From Gulbenkiania mobilis (GTDB lineage Bacteria > Pseudomonadota > Gammaproteobacteria > Burkholderiales > Chromobacteriaceae), in contig SMDA01000003.1 of NCBI GenBank assembly GCA_004346645.1, positions 248,001 through 312,000 on the forward strand: 64,000 nucleotides of DNA, given 5' to 3'. Of this stretch, positions 1-10,832 are shown piece by piece. The notes beneath the pieces were generated by a model, which saw only the letters and a list, made by a program, of their open reading frames with translations, ran no database searches and was not told the origin of the DNA. Every line of letters begins with the position of its first letter. The stretch's first letter is position 1. The translations under genes were made by a program, and so were the position numbers.

Positions 1-849
1 GATACCTCGTTCGAGAACGACATAGTGGCGCAGACTAGCGCGCACTTTATCGATCCGCGGGTGTGTGCCGTGTCCGGCGCACTGGCGGTACGCAACGAAC
101 AGCATTCGCTCGTCACCCACCTGCAGGCGATCGAATACCGGCTGTCGCTGATGCTGGCCAAGGTGGGTCTGTCCGAGTTCAACCTGGTCAACAACGTTTC
201 CGGCGCCTTCGGCGTTTTCCGGCGCAGCGTGCTGGAGACGGCCGGGGGCTGGAACACCGGATCGGCCGAGGACCTGGACATGACGCTGCGGCTCAAGCAG
301 TACTTCCGACGCAACGGCTTGCGCATCGTGTTCGAACCTCGCGCCATGGGCTACACCGATGCGCCCGACACCTGGCAGGCTTTTTTCAAGCAGCGGCTGC
401 GCTGGGACGGAGATCTGGCCTACATGTATCTGGAAAAGCACTGGAAAGCCTTCCAGCGCCGACTGGTGGGCGGTCGCAACCTGCTGATCCTGGTATGGGG
501 CGGGCTGCTGTTCCAGATTGTCTCTCCGTTCGTGATCCTGTTTTACATGCTCTACCTGCTGTGGGCGCTGCCACTGCCGGTCTTCGTGGCTGTCAACTTG
601 GTGATCACGCTGTTCTACCTGGCGATCGCCTTCGTGCTGTATTTGGTCTACCTCACCTGCATCTCCAGACAGCCCAGGCGTGACCTGCCCGACCTGCTGC
701 TTTTGCCCGCCTTTTCGCTCTTCCTGCTGGTCAACCGGCTGTGGAGCGCGGTGGCCCTGGTCAACGAGATCTGGCGCAAGGGTCATGAGGAAACCAGCAT
801 GGCGCCCTGGTGGGTGCTGCAACGCAATGCAAAGAACAAAGATGACTAA
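1..849 (+). CDS. Membrane glycosyltransferase family 2, 5'-truncated by the window edge
   Basis: The open frame enters from base 1 (first codons read DTSFENDIV), so the start lies outside the window. The visible 282 residues are the C-terminal part of a processive GT-A (GT2) synthase of the PgaC/cellulose-synthase type. An acceptor-side SAEDLD motif lies near residue 90 and a QRLRW (Q-x-x-R-W) motif near residue 131. At least two hydrophobic membrane stretches follow at about residues 160-235. The family polymerises nucleotide sugars at the inner membrane and extrudes the glycan. The stop overlaps the next gene by 8 bases (842-849), so it is translationally coupled to the TolC-like and HlyD-like genes downstream, which suggests an exopolysaccharide export operon. 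Substrate is unknown. Confidence 0.85.
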   Translation, partial: DTSFENDIVAQTSAHFIDPRVCAVSGALAVRNEQHSLVTHLQAIEYRLSLMLAKVGLSEFNLVNNVSGAFGVFRRSVLETAGGWNTGSAEDLDMTLRLKQYFRRNGLRIVFEPRAMGYTDAPDTWQAFFKQRLRWDGDLAYMYLEKHWKAFQRRLVGGRNLLILVWGGLLFQIVSPFVILFYMLYLLWALPLPVFVAVNLVITLFYLAIAFVLYLVYLTCISRQPRRDLPDLLLLPAFSLFLLVNRLWSAVALVNEIWRKGHEETSMAPWWVLQRNAKNKDD

Positions 850-2938
850 GCCTCCCTTCCTACTTTTGATGCCCGCCCTCTTCAGCGGGCTCGCCAGCCC
901 GGTGGCCTGCGCCTTGGGCCTGACCGAGCTGGAGCAGCGGCTGGCTGCACATGCGCCGTCCGTGGCCTTCCAGCAGCAGGAAACCCGCATCGCCCAAAGC
1001 CGGCTGACCCAGCGCCAGGCCGAGAGCGGCTGGCGGCTGTTCGGCTCGGTGAGCGGTGGGCGTACCCACGAGATCGCCACGGCAGACAGCACCCGCAGCT
1101 ACAGCAACCACGGCTACACCGTAGGGGCCAGCTATCCACTGCTGGGCAGCCGCAGCCAGCAAAGGCTGCGTGAAGTCGAAGCACAGCAGGAAACCGTTGC
1201 GGCCGGGGCACGGGCTGCCTTGGCCCTGGACGACGCACGCACCCGGCTACGGCGGGCCTATGTGGCCCTGTGGCAGGCCCGTGAGCAGAAAAGGTTGGCC
1301 GAAGCCTTTCTTTCGGACGCCGTACAGGCGCGGCAGGTGCTTGGCGAACGGCAGAAAGCTGGTCTCGTGCTGCCCTCCGATGCCCAGACCGCCCAAAGCT
1401 GGTACACGTTGGCCGAAAACCGCCGGCAGGCGGCGCTGCGCAGCGAGCAGGTGCTGCTGGCGGAATTGTCGCTGCTGACCGGTTTGTCGCCCTCCGGGCT
1501 GGAGCCGCTGGAGCCGCCCCGCCTGGCCGCCGACCTGAAACGTCCCGCTAACAGCGAAACCACCGCCACCGCGCTGGCACGGCTGGGCCTGGAAGCGGAG
1601 CAGGCCCGGATACGTGCCCAGAAGGCTCCCGGCATCGAAGCGGCCCTGACTGTCAGCGTCAGCAACAGCCGGGAAAGCTGGGCCAGCGACCAGACCGGGC
1701 GTGCGGTCCAGGCCGGCATCAACTTCAGCCTGCCTTTCGAGCTCGGTCGCCTGCGCAGTGCAGTGGCGGAAGAAAGCGCCGCACGTCTCGAACAGGCCCG
1801 GCTGGGTTACGACCTTGCCCGCCAGCAGAGTACGCAGGGGCGCAGCGAGGCGGAGGCGGCCTATGTCAGCGCCCTGGCCGATACCGAGTATGCCCGCGAG
1901 CAGGAGGCCGCTGCCGCGCGCGCGGTGACCGAACGCCGCTTGCGCCGTGCGCTGATCGCAGGCGATGTGCAAGAGCAGCTGTACCGCGCCCGCTTCAACT
2001 ACTATCAGGCAGCCCAGCAGCGGCTGGAACAGTGGGCACGCCTGCAGAATGCTGCGGTGGACCTGGCCCGCTTCGGCTATCCTCTGGTGCCCACACCGCT
2101 CCCGCTACCGGACCGGATGGCCAGCACGCTGCAGGAAGCCCCGGCCGCCGCGCCCTCCCTTGCAGCCCGCACACAGCCCGTCGCGCAGACGGCCGCGGGC
2201 CTCGCGGTGACAAGCGGAGCCTATCTCTGGAACAGCCACAGCACGCTGGCCGATCCGGACGCGGCCGTGATGGCTTGGCAGGCAGCCGGTATCAGCAGGA
2301 TTCTGCTCGGTCTTGATGGCAGCCAGCTGGCCGAGGCCGAACTGCCTGTACGGCTGCAAGCCTTGCTGGACACCGCCCACGCCCGAGGCGTGAAGGTGTC
2401 ACTGCTACTGGGCGATGCCGACTGGATGACGCTGCAGGAACGGCCCCGGCTGCTGGCCCTGATCCGCCAGCTGGCGCCGCTGCCCTTCGACGGGCTGAAT
2501 CTTGATTTGGAGATTGAGCAGAGCAAGGGCTGGCCGGAAGAGCGCGCAGCCTTGCGGCAGGCGTGGCTGGACACCCTGCGCGCAGCCGCCGCCGTGTCCC
2601 CGTGGCCGCTGGCCGCCACCTTCCACCACCGTCACCTGGACAGCCCCGATCTGGCCGATGCGCTGCGCGCCGCAGGCGTGCAGGAAGCCTGCGTGATGAT
2701 CTTCAGCAGCCGGCGCGCCACGGTGCTGGCGACCGAACGCAAGGCCTTCCAGTCGCTGGCGGGCCTGCCGTACAGCCTCGTCGTCAGTGCAGAGCCGGCA
2801 CTGCCCGTAAGTGAAAGCTTTGCCACGCTGGGCCGACAGCAGATCGCCACCTTGGCCCAAGCCCTACTGCGCCAGCGGGGTGCGGCCGCCCCGGCACTCT
2901 ATTTCCAGACGTGGCAGGATTACCAAGGACTCAAATAA
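842..2938 (+). CDS. TolC-like outer-membrane protein fused to a GH18-like TIM-barrel domain
   Basis: The start is taken at ATG 842, inside the end of the glycosyltransferase gene, because it gives a signal peptide (MTKPPFLLLMPALFSGLASP...CA) and tight coupling. Length is 698 aa. Residues about 25-440 are helix-rich with alternating Gln/Ala/Arg/Glu, as in outer-membrane efflux proteins of the TolC family. Residues about 457-698 look like a (beta/alpha)8 barrel: short hydrophobic strands (GAYLWNS, ISRILLGLD, GVKVSLLLGD) are followed by the strand-4 signature DGLNLDLE at residues 550-557. That resembles the GH18 catalytic motif DGxDxDxE with Asn in place of the second Asp. The fusion would put a glycan-acting domain on an export channel. 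Activity of the barrel is inference. Confidence 0.75.
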   Translation: MTKPPFLLLMPALFSGLASPVACALGLTELEQRLAAHAPSVAFQQQETRIAQSRLTQRQAESGWRLFGSVSGGRTHEIATADSTRSYSNHGYTVGASYPLLGSRSQQRLREVEAQQETVAAGARAALALDDARTRLRRAYVALWQAREQKRLAEAFLSDAVQARQVLGERQKAGLVLPSDAQTAQSWYTLAENRRQAALRSEQVLLAELSLLTGLSPSGLEPLEPPRLAADLKRPANSETTATALARLGLEAEQARIRAQKAPGIEAALTVSVSNSRESWASDQTGRAVQAGINFSLPFELGRLRSAVAEESAARLEQARLGYDLARQQSTQGRSEAEAAYVSALADTEYAREQEAAAARAVTERRLRRALIAGDVQEQLYRARFNYYQAAQQRLEQWARLQNAAVDLARFGYPLVPTPLPLPDRMASTLQEAPAAAPSLAARTQPVAQTAAGLAVTSGAYLWNSHSTLADPDAAVMAWQAAGISRILLGLDGSQLAEAELPVRLQALLDTAHARGVKVSLLLGDADWMTLQERPRLLALIRQLAPLPFDGLNLDLEIEQSKGWPEERAALRQAWLDTLRAAAAVSPWPLAATFHHRHLDSPDLADALRAAGVQEACVMIFSSRRATVLATERKAFQSLAGLPYSLVVSAEPALPVSESFATLGRQQIATLAQALLRQRGAAAPALYFQTWQDYQGLK

Positions 2939-3969
2939 TGAAAATCCGTTTTACCCCTGTACGCGCCCAACCGGACGTCGATCGTGGCCTGCGCGTGCCC
3001 TATGCCCCCCCGCAGCGCCAGGCACACAAGATCCGCTGGTATATCATCCTGCTGCTGGTGGCAAGCCCGCTCCTGCTCTTGGCGTATAACCTCCTCGCCA
3101 GTTGGTGGCTCGTGGAGGCGCCGGGCTTCGTCGACCAGCCAGTCGTGGAGCTGACAGCCCCCCAGAACGCGGTGGTCGAGGCCATCCAGGCACAGCCGGA
3201 AAGCCGTGTAGCGACGGGCGCGCCGCTGCTGGTGCTGCGCGACCCGCAGCTGGACGCGCGACTGCAGGGCCTGGAACGCGAGTGGCTGGCGCAGCAGGCC
3301 GCCCTCCGCGCCAGCCACCAGTCTCGACCGGCGGTGGCGGCTTCTGCCCCTGATACCGGCTGGCTGGCGGACAACCTGCGCCGCTATGAACAGCTGTTTG
3401 CAGCCGGGGCCGCCACGCTGGCAGAAGTGAATGAGGCCCGTCAACGGCTGGCCCAGGCACGTGCCTCGGTACCTCCTGTCGCCCCCGCTGCGGTAGCGCT
3501 GGTGAACGAGGCCCCGTTGCGCGCGCTGGAGACCGAGCGTGCCAGGCTGCTGGCGGCACGCCAGAGCCTGACGATCACCGCCCCAGCCGCCGGAACGGTG
3601 GTGCGCGTTGTCACCCGCCCGGGACTTCAGGTACAGGCAGGCCAAGCGCTCCTGGCCATCCAGCCGGACTCGGCTCCACGCATCATGGCTCTGGTGGCCC
3701 CTCAGGACAGCCGGTATGCCCAACCCGGACAGCTCGCCATGGTGCGTTGGCCCAGCGGCGAGCGGGCCCGGGCACGCGTGCTCAGCCTGCCGCACGTGAG
3801 CCGCCCCATCCCGGACAGCGTGCGCCGGCTGGGTGAGGTGCGCGAAGGCATCGTGACCGAGCTGGCCTTGCTGGACCCGGTGCCCGCCCGACTGCGCGTC
3901 GACGGTCTGGCGCTGACGGTGCGATTTCCGCATGACTGGTCCCGCTGGTGGCCGTTCAGCCAGGACTGA
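2938..3969 (+). CDS. HlyD-like membrane fusion/adaptor protein
   Basis: The ATG at 2938 overlaps the preceding TAA by one base (TAATG), showing coupling. The product is 343 aa. A single N-terminal transmembrane segment (about residues 34-55, WYIILLLVASPLLLLAYNLL) is followed by a biotinyl/lipoyl-like half (LTAPQNAVVEAIQAQPE), a coiled-coil region of about 100 residues rich in Leu/Ala/Arg, a second lipoyl half (ITAPAAGTVVRVV) and a beta-barrel. This is the standard HlyD/EmrA adaptor layout. With a membrane glycosyltransferase and a TolC-like channel in the same operon, it probably bridges inner and outer membranes for polysaccharide export. It ends just before a strong terminator. Confidence 0.8.
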   Translation: MKIRFTPVRAQPDVDRGLRVPYAPPQRQAHKIRWYIILLLVASPLLLLAYNLLASWWLVEAPGFVDQPVVELTAPQNAVVEAIQAQPESRVATGAPLLVLRDPQLDARLQGLEREWLAQQAALRASHQSRPAVAASAPDTGWLADNLRRYEQLFAAGAATLAEVNEARQRLAQARASVPPVAPAAVALVNEAPLRALETERARLLAARQSLTITAPAAGTVVRVVTRPGLQVQAGQALLAIQPDSAPRIMALVAPQDSRYAQPGQLAMVRWPSGERARARVLSLPHVSRPIPDSVRRLGEVREGIVTELALLDPVPARLRVDGLALTVRFPHDWSRWWPFSQD

Positions 3970-3982
3970 GGTTCTCTACATG

Positions 3983-4005
3983 CCGCCCCACGGGGCGGTT
4001 TTTTT
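3983..4005 (+). terminator. Rho-independent terminator of the exopolysaccharide-type operon
   Basis: Perfect GC stem CCGCCCC/GGGGCGG with a 2-nt turn is followed by seven T, 13 bases after the HlyD-like stop codon. Confidence 0.9.
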
Positions 4006-4065
4006 CGTCCACACACTGCAGCCAGACAGCCTCCTGCCGATACCACAGCCTCGCAGGGAACACGA

Positions 4066-4077
4066 GGTTGGCCGAAG
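4066..4077. repeat. Intergenic copy of the 12-bp genome signature GGTTGGCCGAAG
   Basis: Perfect copy lying between the two convergent terminators of the HlyD-like gene and ppsA. Confidence 0.8.
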
Positions 4078-4082
4078 GACAC

Positions 4083-4107
4083 AAAAAAGCCGCCCCATGG
4101 GGCGGCT
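4083..4107 (-). terminator. Rho-independent terminator of ppsA
   Basis: Stem GCCGCCCC/GGGGCGGC with a run of six T on the minus strand, 27 bases past the ppsA stop. Confidence 0.9.
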
Positions 4108-4133
4108 TGCGCAGCAGCGGTCGGAACGACCGG

Positions 4134-6521
4134 TTAGCTGTTGAGTTCCTTGGCCAGGTAGAGCCAGGTTTCCACCACGGTATCCGGGTTCAGCGAGATC
4201 GTCTCGATCCCCTCTTCCACCAGCCACTTGGCGAAATCCGGATGGTCCGACGGGCCTTGGCCGCAGATACCGACATACTTGTCGAGCTTGCGGCACGCCT
4301 GGATCGACATGTGCAGCATGGCCTTCACCGCCTCGTTGCGCTCGTCGAAGGTCGAGGCAATCGGGCCGCCGGAGTCGCGGTCCACGCCCAACGTCAGCTG
4401 GGTCATATCGTTGGAGCCGATCGAGAAGCCGTCGAAATGCTGCAGGAACTTCTCGGCCAGCACGGCGTTGGTCGGCAGTTCGCACATCATGATCAGGCGC
4501 AGGCCGTTCTCGCCCCGCTTCAGGCCATTGGCCGCCAGGATTTCCACTACCTTCTCGGCTTCGGCCAGGGTACGGACAAACGGGATCATCACTTCCACGT
4601 TGGTCAGGCCCATCACGTCCCGCACCTTCTTCATGGCGCGACACTCGAGCTCGAAGCAGTCACGGAAGCTGTCCGCCACGTAGCGGGCAGCACCGCGGAA
4701 CCCGATCATCGGGTTCTCTTCGTGCGGCTCGTACAGCTGGCCGCCGATCAGGTTGGAGTACTCGTTGGACTTGAAGTCCGACATCCGCACGATGACTTTC
4801 TTCGGCCAGAAGGCTGCGGCCAGGGTGGCGATGCCTTCGGCCAACTTCTCAACGTAGAAGTCCACCGGGCTCGGGTAACCGGCGATGCGGTCGCTGATGG
4901 TTGCCTTCAGGTCGGCCGGCAGCTTGTCGAACTCGAGCAGCGCCTTCGGATGAATGCCGATCTGGCGGTTGATCACGAACTCCAGGCGGGCCAGGCCCAC
5001 ACCTTCGTTGGGCAACTGCGCGAAGTCGAACGCCAGCTCGGGGTTGCCCACGTTCATCATGATCTTCACCGGGCTCTTGGGCATTTTGTCCAGTTCGAGC
5101 TCGATGATCTCCACGTCCAGCAGGCCGTCGTAGATATTGCCGGTGTCGCCCTCGGCACACGAAACCGTCACCTGCATGCCGTCACGCAGCACGTCGGTGG
5201 CGTCGCCGCAGCCAACCACGGCCGGAATGCCCAGCTCACGCGCGATGATCGCGGCGTGGCAGGTGCGTCCGCCACGGTTGGTCACGATGGCGGCCGCACG
5301 CTTCATCACCGGCTCCCAGTCCGGATCGGTCATGTCCGTCACCAGCACGTCACCAGCCTTGACGCGGTCCATCTCGGAAGCGTCCTTGATCATGCGCACC
5401 ACGCCCTGGCCGATCTTCTGGCCGATGGCGCGGCCTTCGGCCAGCACCTGGCTGCGGTTCTTCAGGCGATAGCGGCGCAGGGTGTCCTTGCGGGCTTCCT
5501 GCGACTTCACCGTTTCGGGACGGGCTTGCAGGATGTAGAGCTTGCCATCCTCACCGTCGCGGCCCCACTCGATGTCCATCGGACGACCGTAGTGCTTCTC
5601 GATGATCCGTGCGTACTGGGCCAGCTCCTCCACCTCAGCATCGGTGATCGAGAACTGCTTGCGGGCAGCCGCGTCCACGTCCACGGTGCGGACCGAACGA
5701 CCGGCCTGCGAGGCGTCGGTGAACTCCATCTTGATCAGCTTGGAGCCCAGCGTCTTGCGCAGGATGGCGGGGCGGCCACCCTTGAGGGTCGGCTTGTGCA
5801 CGTAGAACTCGTCCGGGTTCACAGCGCCTTGCACCACGGTCTCGCCCAGGCCGTAGGAGGCCGTCACGAACACAACGTCCTCGAAGCCGGACTCGGTGTC
5901 GATGGTGAACATCACGCCGGCAGCGCCCGTGTCGGAACGGACCATGCGCTGGATGCCGGCGGACAGGGCCACCACGTCATGCGCGAAGCCCTTGTGCACG
6001 CGGTAGGAAATGGCACGGTCGTTGTACAGCGACGCGAACACGTGCTTGATGGCGTCCTTGACGTTGTCCAGGCCGCGGATGTTGAGGAAGGTTTCCTGCT
6101 GACCGGCGAACGAGGCGTCCGGCAGGTCCTCTGCGGTAGCCGAGGAGCGTACGGCGACGGAGATATCCGGATTGCCGGCATCGGCCACCATCTTGTCCCA
6201 AGCGCTCTTGATCTCGTCCTCGAGCTTGGCAGGGAACGGCGTGTCGATGATCCACTGGCGAATCTCCTTGCCGACGCGCGCCAGTTCGGTCACGTCATCG
6301 ATGTCGAGCTTCGACAGTGCTGCATTGATCCGGTCCGCAAGGCCGTTGTGCGCGAGAAAATCGCGGTAGGCATCGGCCGTGGTGGCGAAACCGCCGGGAA
6401 CCCGCACACCCGAACCGGCAAGCTGGCTGATCATTTCACCCAGCGAGGCGTTCTTGCCGCCTACCCGTTCGACATCGGTCATGCGCAGGTTCTCGAACCA
6501 GATGACGTAGTTCTCTGCCAT
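4134..6521 (-). CDS. ppsA: Phosphoenolpyruvate synthase
   Basis: Makes PEP from pyruvate, ATP and water in gluconeogenesis. The 795-aa product matches the family length (about 792) and layout: N-terminal PEP/pyruvate-binding ATP-grasp domain ([15 protein letters not shown] at about residue 20), central swivelling phosphohistidine domain ([15 protein letters not shown], catalytic His about 422, equivalent to E. coli His421) and a C-terminal TIM barrel with [16 protein letters not shown] and [11 protein letters not shown]. An adjacent GTG at 6524 is in frame. I prefer ATG 6521, preceded by AGGAAA. It is transcribed divergently from ppsR, whose product switches this enzyme by (de)phosphorylation. 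Confidence 0.98.
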   Translation of the reverse strand: MAENYVIWFENLRMTDVERVGGKNASLGEMISQLAGSGVRVPGGFATTADAYRDFLAHNGLADRINAALSKLDIDDVTELARVGKEIRQWIIDTPFPAKLEDEIKSAWDKMVADAGNPDISVAVRSSATAEDLPDASFAGQQETFLNIRGLDNVKDAIKHVFASLYNDRAISYRVHKGFAHDVVALSAGIQRMVRSDTGAAGVMFTIDTESGFEDVVFVTASYGLGETVVQGAVNPDEFYVHKPTLKGGRPAILRKTLGSKLIKMEFTDASQAGRSVRTVDVDAAARKQFSITDAEVEELAQYARIIEKHYGRPMDIEWGRDGEDGKLYILQARPETVKSQEARKDTLRRYRLKNRSQVLAEGRAIGQKIGQGVVRMIKDASEMDRVKAGDVLVTDMTDPDWEPVMKRAAAIVTNRGGRTCHAAIIARELGIPAVVGCGDATDVLRDGMQVTVSCAEGDTGNIYDGLLDVEIIELELDKMPKSPVKIMMNVGNPELAFDFAQLPNEGVGLARLEFVINRQIGIHPKALLEFDKLPADLKATISDRIAGYPSPVDFYVEKLAEGIATLAAAFWPKKVIVRMSDFKSNEYSNLIGGQLYEPHEENPMIGFRGAARYVADSFRDCFELECRAMKKVRDVMGLTNVEVMIPFVRTLAEAEKVVEILAANGLKRGENGLRLIMMCELPTNAVLAEKFLQHFDGFSIGSNDMTQLTLGVDRDSGGPIASTFDERNEAVKAMLHMSIQACRKLDKYVGICGQGPSDHPDFAKWLVEEGIETISLNPDTVVETWLYLAKELNS

Positions 6522-6822
6522 CACTTCATTTCCTGTGTTGGATTGGGACGATAGAAAACCCGCATTCTAGCCGAATCCCCCCTTGTTTGCGTAGCGCCTT
6601 TTGCGTTGCACAACAAGGAGTTTGCGCCATGCCGACCCGGAGCCCGGGGCTTTCCGGGCAGCGTGAAGCGGGGATTTCGCTTCATGCAGTTTTCACGCAA
6701 ACGCAACAACCACGCCCCTTGGCGAGGTCTGCGGGAGGGATTTCCCCGCCGGTGCGCCCGCCCGGAACGGCTATAATGCGCCCAGGCTCTCCTACCGTAT
6801 CTCGCCGACCAAAGGTGCATCC
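6522..6822. promoter_or_regulatory. Divergent ppsA/ppsR promoter region
   Basis: About 300 bases without a gene. A TATAAT at 6772-6777 on the plus strand is a plausible -10 for ppsR, but I see no convincing -35 upstream. A pyrimidine/purine-rich stretch at 6640-6700 shows no clear operator. No riboswitch-like structure was recognised. Confidence 0.4.
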
Positions 6823-7644
6823 ATGCCACACCGCCGTTCTGCCTTCTTCATCTCCGACCGCACCGGCATCACTGCCGAATCGCTGGGCAACACCCTGCTT
6901 ACCCAGTTCGACGGACTGGAATTCAAGCGCGAAACCGTTCCCTTTGTGGATACCGTCGAAAAGGCGCGCGAAGTCGCCGACCGCATCTGCGAACGGGCCG
7001 ACAGCGACCACCTGCGTCCGCTGGTGTTCACCAGCATCGTCAATCCCGAGGTGCGGCAGGCGCTGAAGGTGGACTGCGTGAAGATCGTGGACTTCTTCGA
7101 AACCTTCATCGGAGAACTGGAAGACGAGCTGGGCGTGAAGGCGACCGAGACCCTAGGCAAGGCCCATGGGATGAACAGCGAGGAAAAGTATGACTACCGC
7201 ATCGAGGCAGTGAACTTTTCGCTCAACCATGATGACGGCGTCAAGCTGAAGGATCTGGACGAGGCCGATGTGATCCTGGTCGGAGTCTCCCGTTCCGGCA
7301 AGACCCCCACCTGCCTCTACCTTGCCCTGCAGTACGGCATCAAGGCCGCCAACTACCCTCTGACACCGGAAGATCTGGACAGCCCCAGCCTGCCCAAGAT
7401 GCTGCAGCCTTATCGCAACAAGCTGTTCGGCCTGACGATCGACCCTTCCCGTCTGCACAACATCCGCACCGAGCGCCGTCCAGACTCCAAGTATGCCAGC
7501 ATGGACAATTGCCGTTTCGAGGTGAACGAAGCGGAATCGATGTTCCGTCAGCATGGCGTGTCATTCATCAGCACCACGCACAAGTCGATCGAAGAGATCG
7601 CCAGTACCATCATCCACAAGGCCAACCTGACCCGCCGCTTCTGA
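6823..7644 (+). CDS. ppsR: PEP synthase regulatory protein (bifunctional kinase/pyrophosphorylase)
   Basis: 273 aa, the DUF299/PpsR family. These enzymes use ADP to phosphorylate a Thr next to the catalytic His of PEP synthase (inactivating) and use Pi to remove it (activating). The N-terminus [17 protein letters not shown] and the P-loop-like [15 protein letters not shown] (about residue 152) are diagnostic. The divergent pairing with ppsA supports the assignment to PpsR rather than to the PPDK regulator. The end RRF* is directly followed by the next gene after 3 bases. Confidence 0.97.
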   Translation: MPHRRSAFFISDRTGITAESLGNTLLTQFDGLEFKRETVPFVDTVEKAREVADRICERADSDHLRPLVFTSIVNPEVRQALKVDCVKIVDFFETFIGELEDELGVKATETLGKAHGMNSEEKYDYRIEAVNFSLNHDDGVKLKDLDEADVILVGVSRSGKTPTCLYLALQYGIKAANYPLTPEDLDSPSLPKMLQPYRNKLFGLTIDPSRLHNIRTERRPDSKYASMDNCRFEVNEAESMFRQHGVSFISTTHKSIEEIASTIIHKANLTRRF

Positions 7645-7647
7645 GCC

Positions 7648-8274
7648 ATGAAACGCGGAGCCCTCCTGGCTGACCTGGCCGCCAACTTCCTGCTGCCCTG
7701 GCTGGCGTACCGCTGGGCGGCCCCGCGCTGGGGCGAGGCTGGCGGCCTGATGGCCTCGGCGGTACCACCGCTGGTGTGGAGCCTGGGCGAGCTGATACGC
7801 CATCGGCGGGTGGACGCATTGAGCCTGCTCGTTCTCGGGGGCATTCTGCTCTCGGGCATCGCGCTGCTTCTGGGGGGAGACACGCGCATGCTGCTGCTGC
7901 GCGAATCGCTGGTCTCGGGCCTGGTCGGGCTGGCCTTCCTGCTGTCCACGCCTTTCGGCCAACCGCTGCTCTATCACCTGGCCCTGGCCACGGTGCGGCG
8001 CCAGTCGCCGGACGGCGGACAACGCTTTATGGCCCTGTGGCAGGCCCACCCGCTCTTCCGCACCCGCATCGGCCGGATGAACCTCGTCTGGGGTCTGGGC
8101 CTGGTGGCCGAGACGATGGTGCGAGCGATGCTGGCTTGGCGCTGGCCGCCCGAACGCTTTCTTCTGGTATCGCCTTGGATCAGCTACGGCTTTTACGGCA
8201 GCCTGGCGGGCTGGACCGTCTGGTACAGGGGCCGGCTGAAGGGGGCTCTGCCGCCAAGCGCACACCAGGCTTGA
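7648..8274 (+). CDS. Multi-pass membrane protein, VC0807-like family
   Basis: 208 aa with about five hydrophobic segments (for example residues 10-20, 30-50, 58-75, 85-105, 145-165). A family resemblance to VC0807-type/DUF3159-like proteins is seen in PWLAYRWAAPRWGEAGGLMASAVPP, here described only as a pattern of an intramembrane Pro/Trp-rich first helix and a conserved LLLRESL in the third. Function is unknown. It starts 3 bases after ppsR and is probably co-transcribed with it. It contains one near-copy of the genome signature (7953-7964). Confidence 0.7.
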   Translation: MKRGALLADLAANFLLPWLAYRWAAPRWGEAGGLMASAVPPLVWSLGELIRHRRVDALSLLVLGGILLSGIALLLGGDTRMLLLRESLVSGLVGLAFLLSTPFGQPLLYHLALATVRRQSPDGGQRFMALWQAHPLFRTRIGRMNLVWGLGLVAETMVRAMLAWRWPPERFLLVSPWISYGFYGSLAGWTVWYRGRLKGALPPSAHQA

Positions 8275-8306
8275 CCCGGGCGTGATGCCGGGCGCAGACT
8301 GTATCC

Positions 8307-8360
8307 ATGAATACGCGACCCGTAACCGCTTTTGCCTTTTTCTGGTGGTGGCGCCCCTAG
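8307..8360 (+). CDS. trpL: trpS leader peptide with three consecutive Trp codons
   Basis: A 17-codon open frame (MNTRPVTAFAFFWWWRP, then TAG) ends 132 bases before trpS. Three consecutive TGG codons occupy 8343-8351, close to the stop, exactly as in classic transcription-attenuation leader peptides. Tryptophan shortage would stall the ribosome over these codons and alter folding of the RNA just downstream (see the attenuator). Leader peptides of this kind are established for trp biosynthetic operons. Here the controlled gene is the tryptophanyl-tRNA synthetase. There is no strong Shine-Dalgarno sequence upstream of the ATG. Confidence 0.85.
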   Translation: MNTRPVTAFAFFWWWRP

Positions 8361-8362
8361 CA

Positions 8363-9518
<1,156 letters not shown>

Positions 9519-9535
9519 GCGCCGGAGCGATAAAG

Positions 9536-9559
9536 ACGGGGTGCCCAAGGGCACCCCGT
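9536..9559. terminator. Bidirectional hairpin between trpS and glf
   Basis: ACGGGGTGCCC/GGGCACCCCGT with a 2-nt turn lies between the convergent genes. There is no long T run, so the strength of termination is uncertain. Confidence 0.6.
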
Positions 9560-9580
9560 GTGTCGAACTGTGGCTTGCAG

Positions 9581-10717
9581 TCAGCCGGCTACCGCGGATT
9601 CGGCCACCCGGGCCGCGCTAGTATCCCGCGCAAGGATGTTCTCGGCCGTCTTGAGCGCAGCCCCGACGACTTGGTCCATATTGTAGTAGCGGTACTGTGC
9701 CAGCCGCCCAACAAAGGTGACGTCGGTGCAAGCGGCAGCGAGGGCTTCGTAGCGCTTGAAGAGGGCCTCGTTCTCCGGGCGGGGCACCGGATAGTACGGA
9801 TCGCCCTCGGCCTGCGGATACTCCTTCACCAAGGAAGTGCCCGGATGAACCTGCCCGGTCAGATGCTTGAACTCGGTGATGCGGGTGTAGGCGTGATCGT
9901 TCGGATAGTTGATCGTGCCGGTTTCCTGGAACTGGTCGCAGGTCGGCAGGTGGCTGTGTTCGAAGCGCAGGCTGCGATAGGGCAGCTTGCCGAAGCGGTA
10001 ATCGAAGAAGGCGTCGATCGGGCCGGTGTAGATCATGTGATCCCAGCGTTCGGTCTCCTTCACCGTATCAAGATCCACCCCCAGCCGTACCTCGATCAGC
10101 GGGCTGGAAAGCATTTTCTCGAACATGGCGGTATACCCTTCGGCCGGCATGAACTGGAAGCTGTCTCCGAAATAACGGTCGTCATCGTTGGTGCGGGTGG
10201 GAATACGTGCAGCCACACCCGCCGACAGTTCGGACAGGTCCAGCCCCCACTGCTTGCGGGTGTAGCCACGGAAAAACTTGTCGCACAGGTCGCGTCCGAC
10301 GCTGTTGAGCACTACATCTTCACTGGTACGGACCGGATCGCGCGGTTCGCGTGCTTTCTCGAGGAAGGCTTCCACCTCGCCCTCCGACAGGTCCAGCCCG
10401 TAGAGCCGGTTGATCGTGGTACGGTTGATGGGAATCGGGTAGGCCTCGCCCTCCACGATCGCGCGCACACGGTGCTCGTAGAAGCGCCAGTGGGTGAACT
10501 GCGACAGATATTCAAAGATGCGCTTGGAGTTGGTGTGGAAAATGTGCGGGCCGTAAGGGTGGATCAGCACGCCATGCTCATCACGGCAATCGAAGGCATT
10601 GCCGCCGATGTGCGGGCGCTTGTCGATCACGAGCACCTTCTTGCCAGCACGGGCCAGCCTTTCGGCGCAGACGGCACCGGCAAAGCCGGCACCCACCACC
10701 AGAAAATCATAAGCCAT
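9581..10717 (-). CDS. glf: UDP-galactopyranose mutase
   Basis: 378 aa flavoenzyme interconverting UDP-galactopyranose and UDP-galactofuranose for surface polysaccharide or LPS. The FAD-binding GxGxxG is at residues 8-13 (VVGAGFAG), followed by the family motif HIGGNAFD and GPHIFHTN. Length matches bacterial Glf (about 370-390). The start at ATG 10717 places the dinucleotide fold at the very N-terminus. It stands alone, not inside an obvious O-antigen cluster. The first gene of the window, a glycan polymerase, is about 10 kb away. Confidence 0.97.
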   Translation of the reverse strand: MAYDFLVVGAGFAGAVCAERLARAGKKVLVIDKRPHIGGNAFDCRDEHGVLIHPYGPHIFHTNSKRIFEYLSQFTHWRFYEHRVRAIVEGEAYPIPINRTTINRLYGLDLSEGEVEAFLEKAREPRDPVRTSEDVVLNSVGRDLCDKFFRGYTRKQWGLDLSELSAGVAARIPTRTNDDDRYFGDSFQFMPAEGYTAMFEKMLSSPLIEVRLGVDLDTVKETERWDHMIYTGPIDAFFDYRFGKLPYRSLRFEHSHLPTCDQFQETGTINYPNDHAYTRITEFKHLTGQVHPGTSLVKEYPQAEGDPYYPVPRPENEALFKRYEALAAACTDVTFVGRLAQYRYYNMDQVVGAALKTAENILARDTSAARVAESAVAG

Positions 10718-10832
10718 GACATTTCCATGAAAAGTTTGAGAGGCGAGCCTTGTCAGGCAAATAGCGTTCCCGGGCTTTTTGCCCGAAAAACGGCGCAGGC
10801 TGCCACGGACAGGCAGTTTTTACGGACTGGCC

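Noticed and set aside
3948-6554. Very long open frame (868 codons) on the plus strand opposite ppsA
   Set aside because: It is the complement of a confidently identified gene with strong codon bias. Its product has shadow-type composition (His/Leu/Val/Gly-rich) and no family features. Similar mirrors exist opposite aspS (22081-24375), glf (9560-10843), the RND permease (35224-36705) and spoT (57088-59274).
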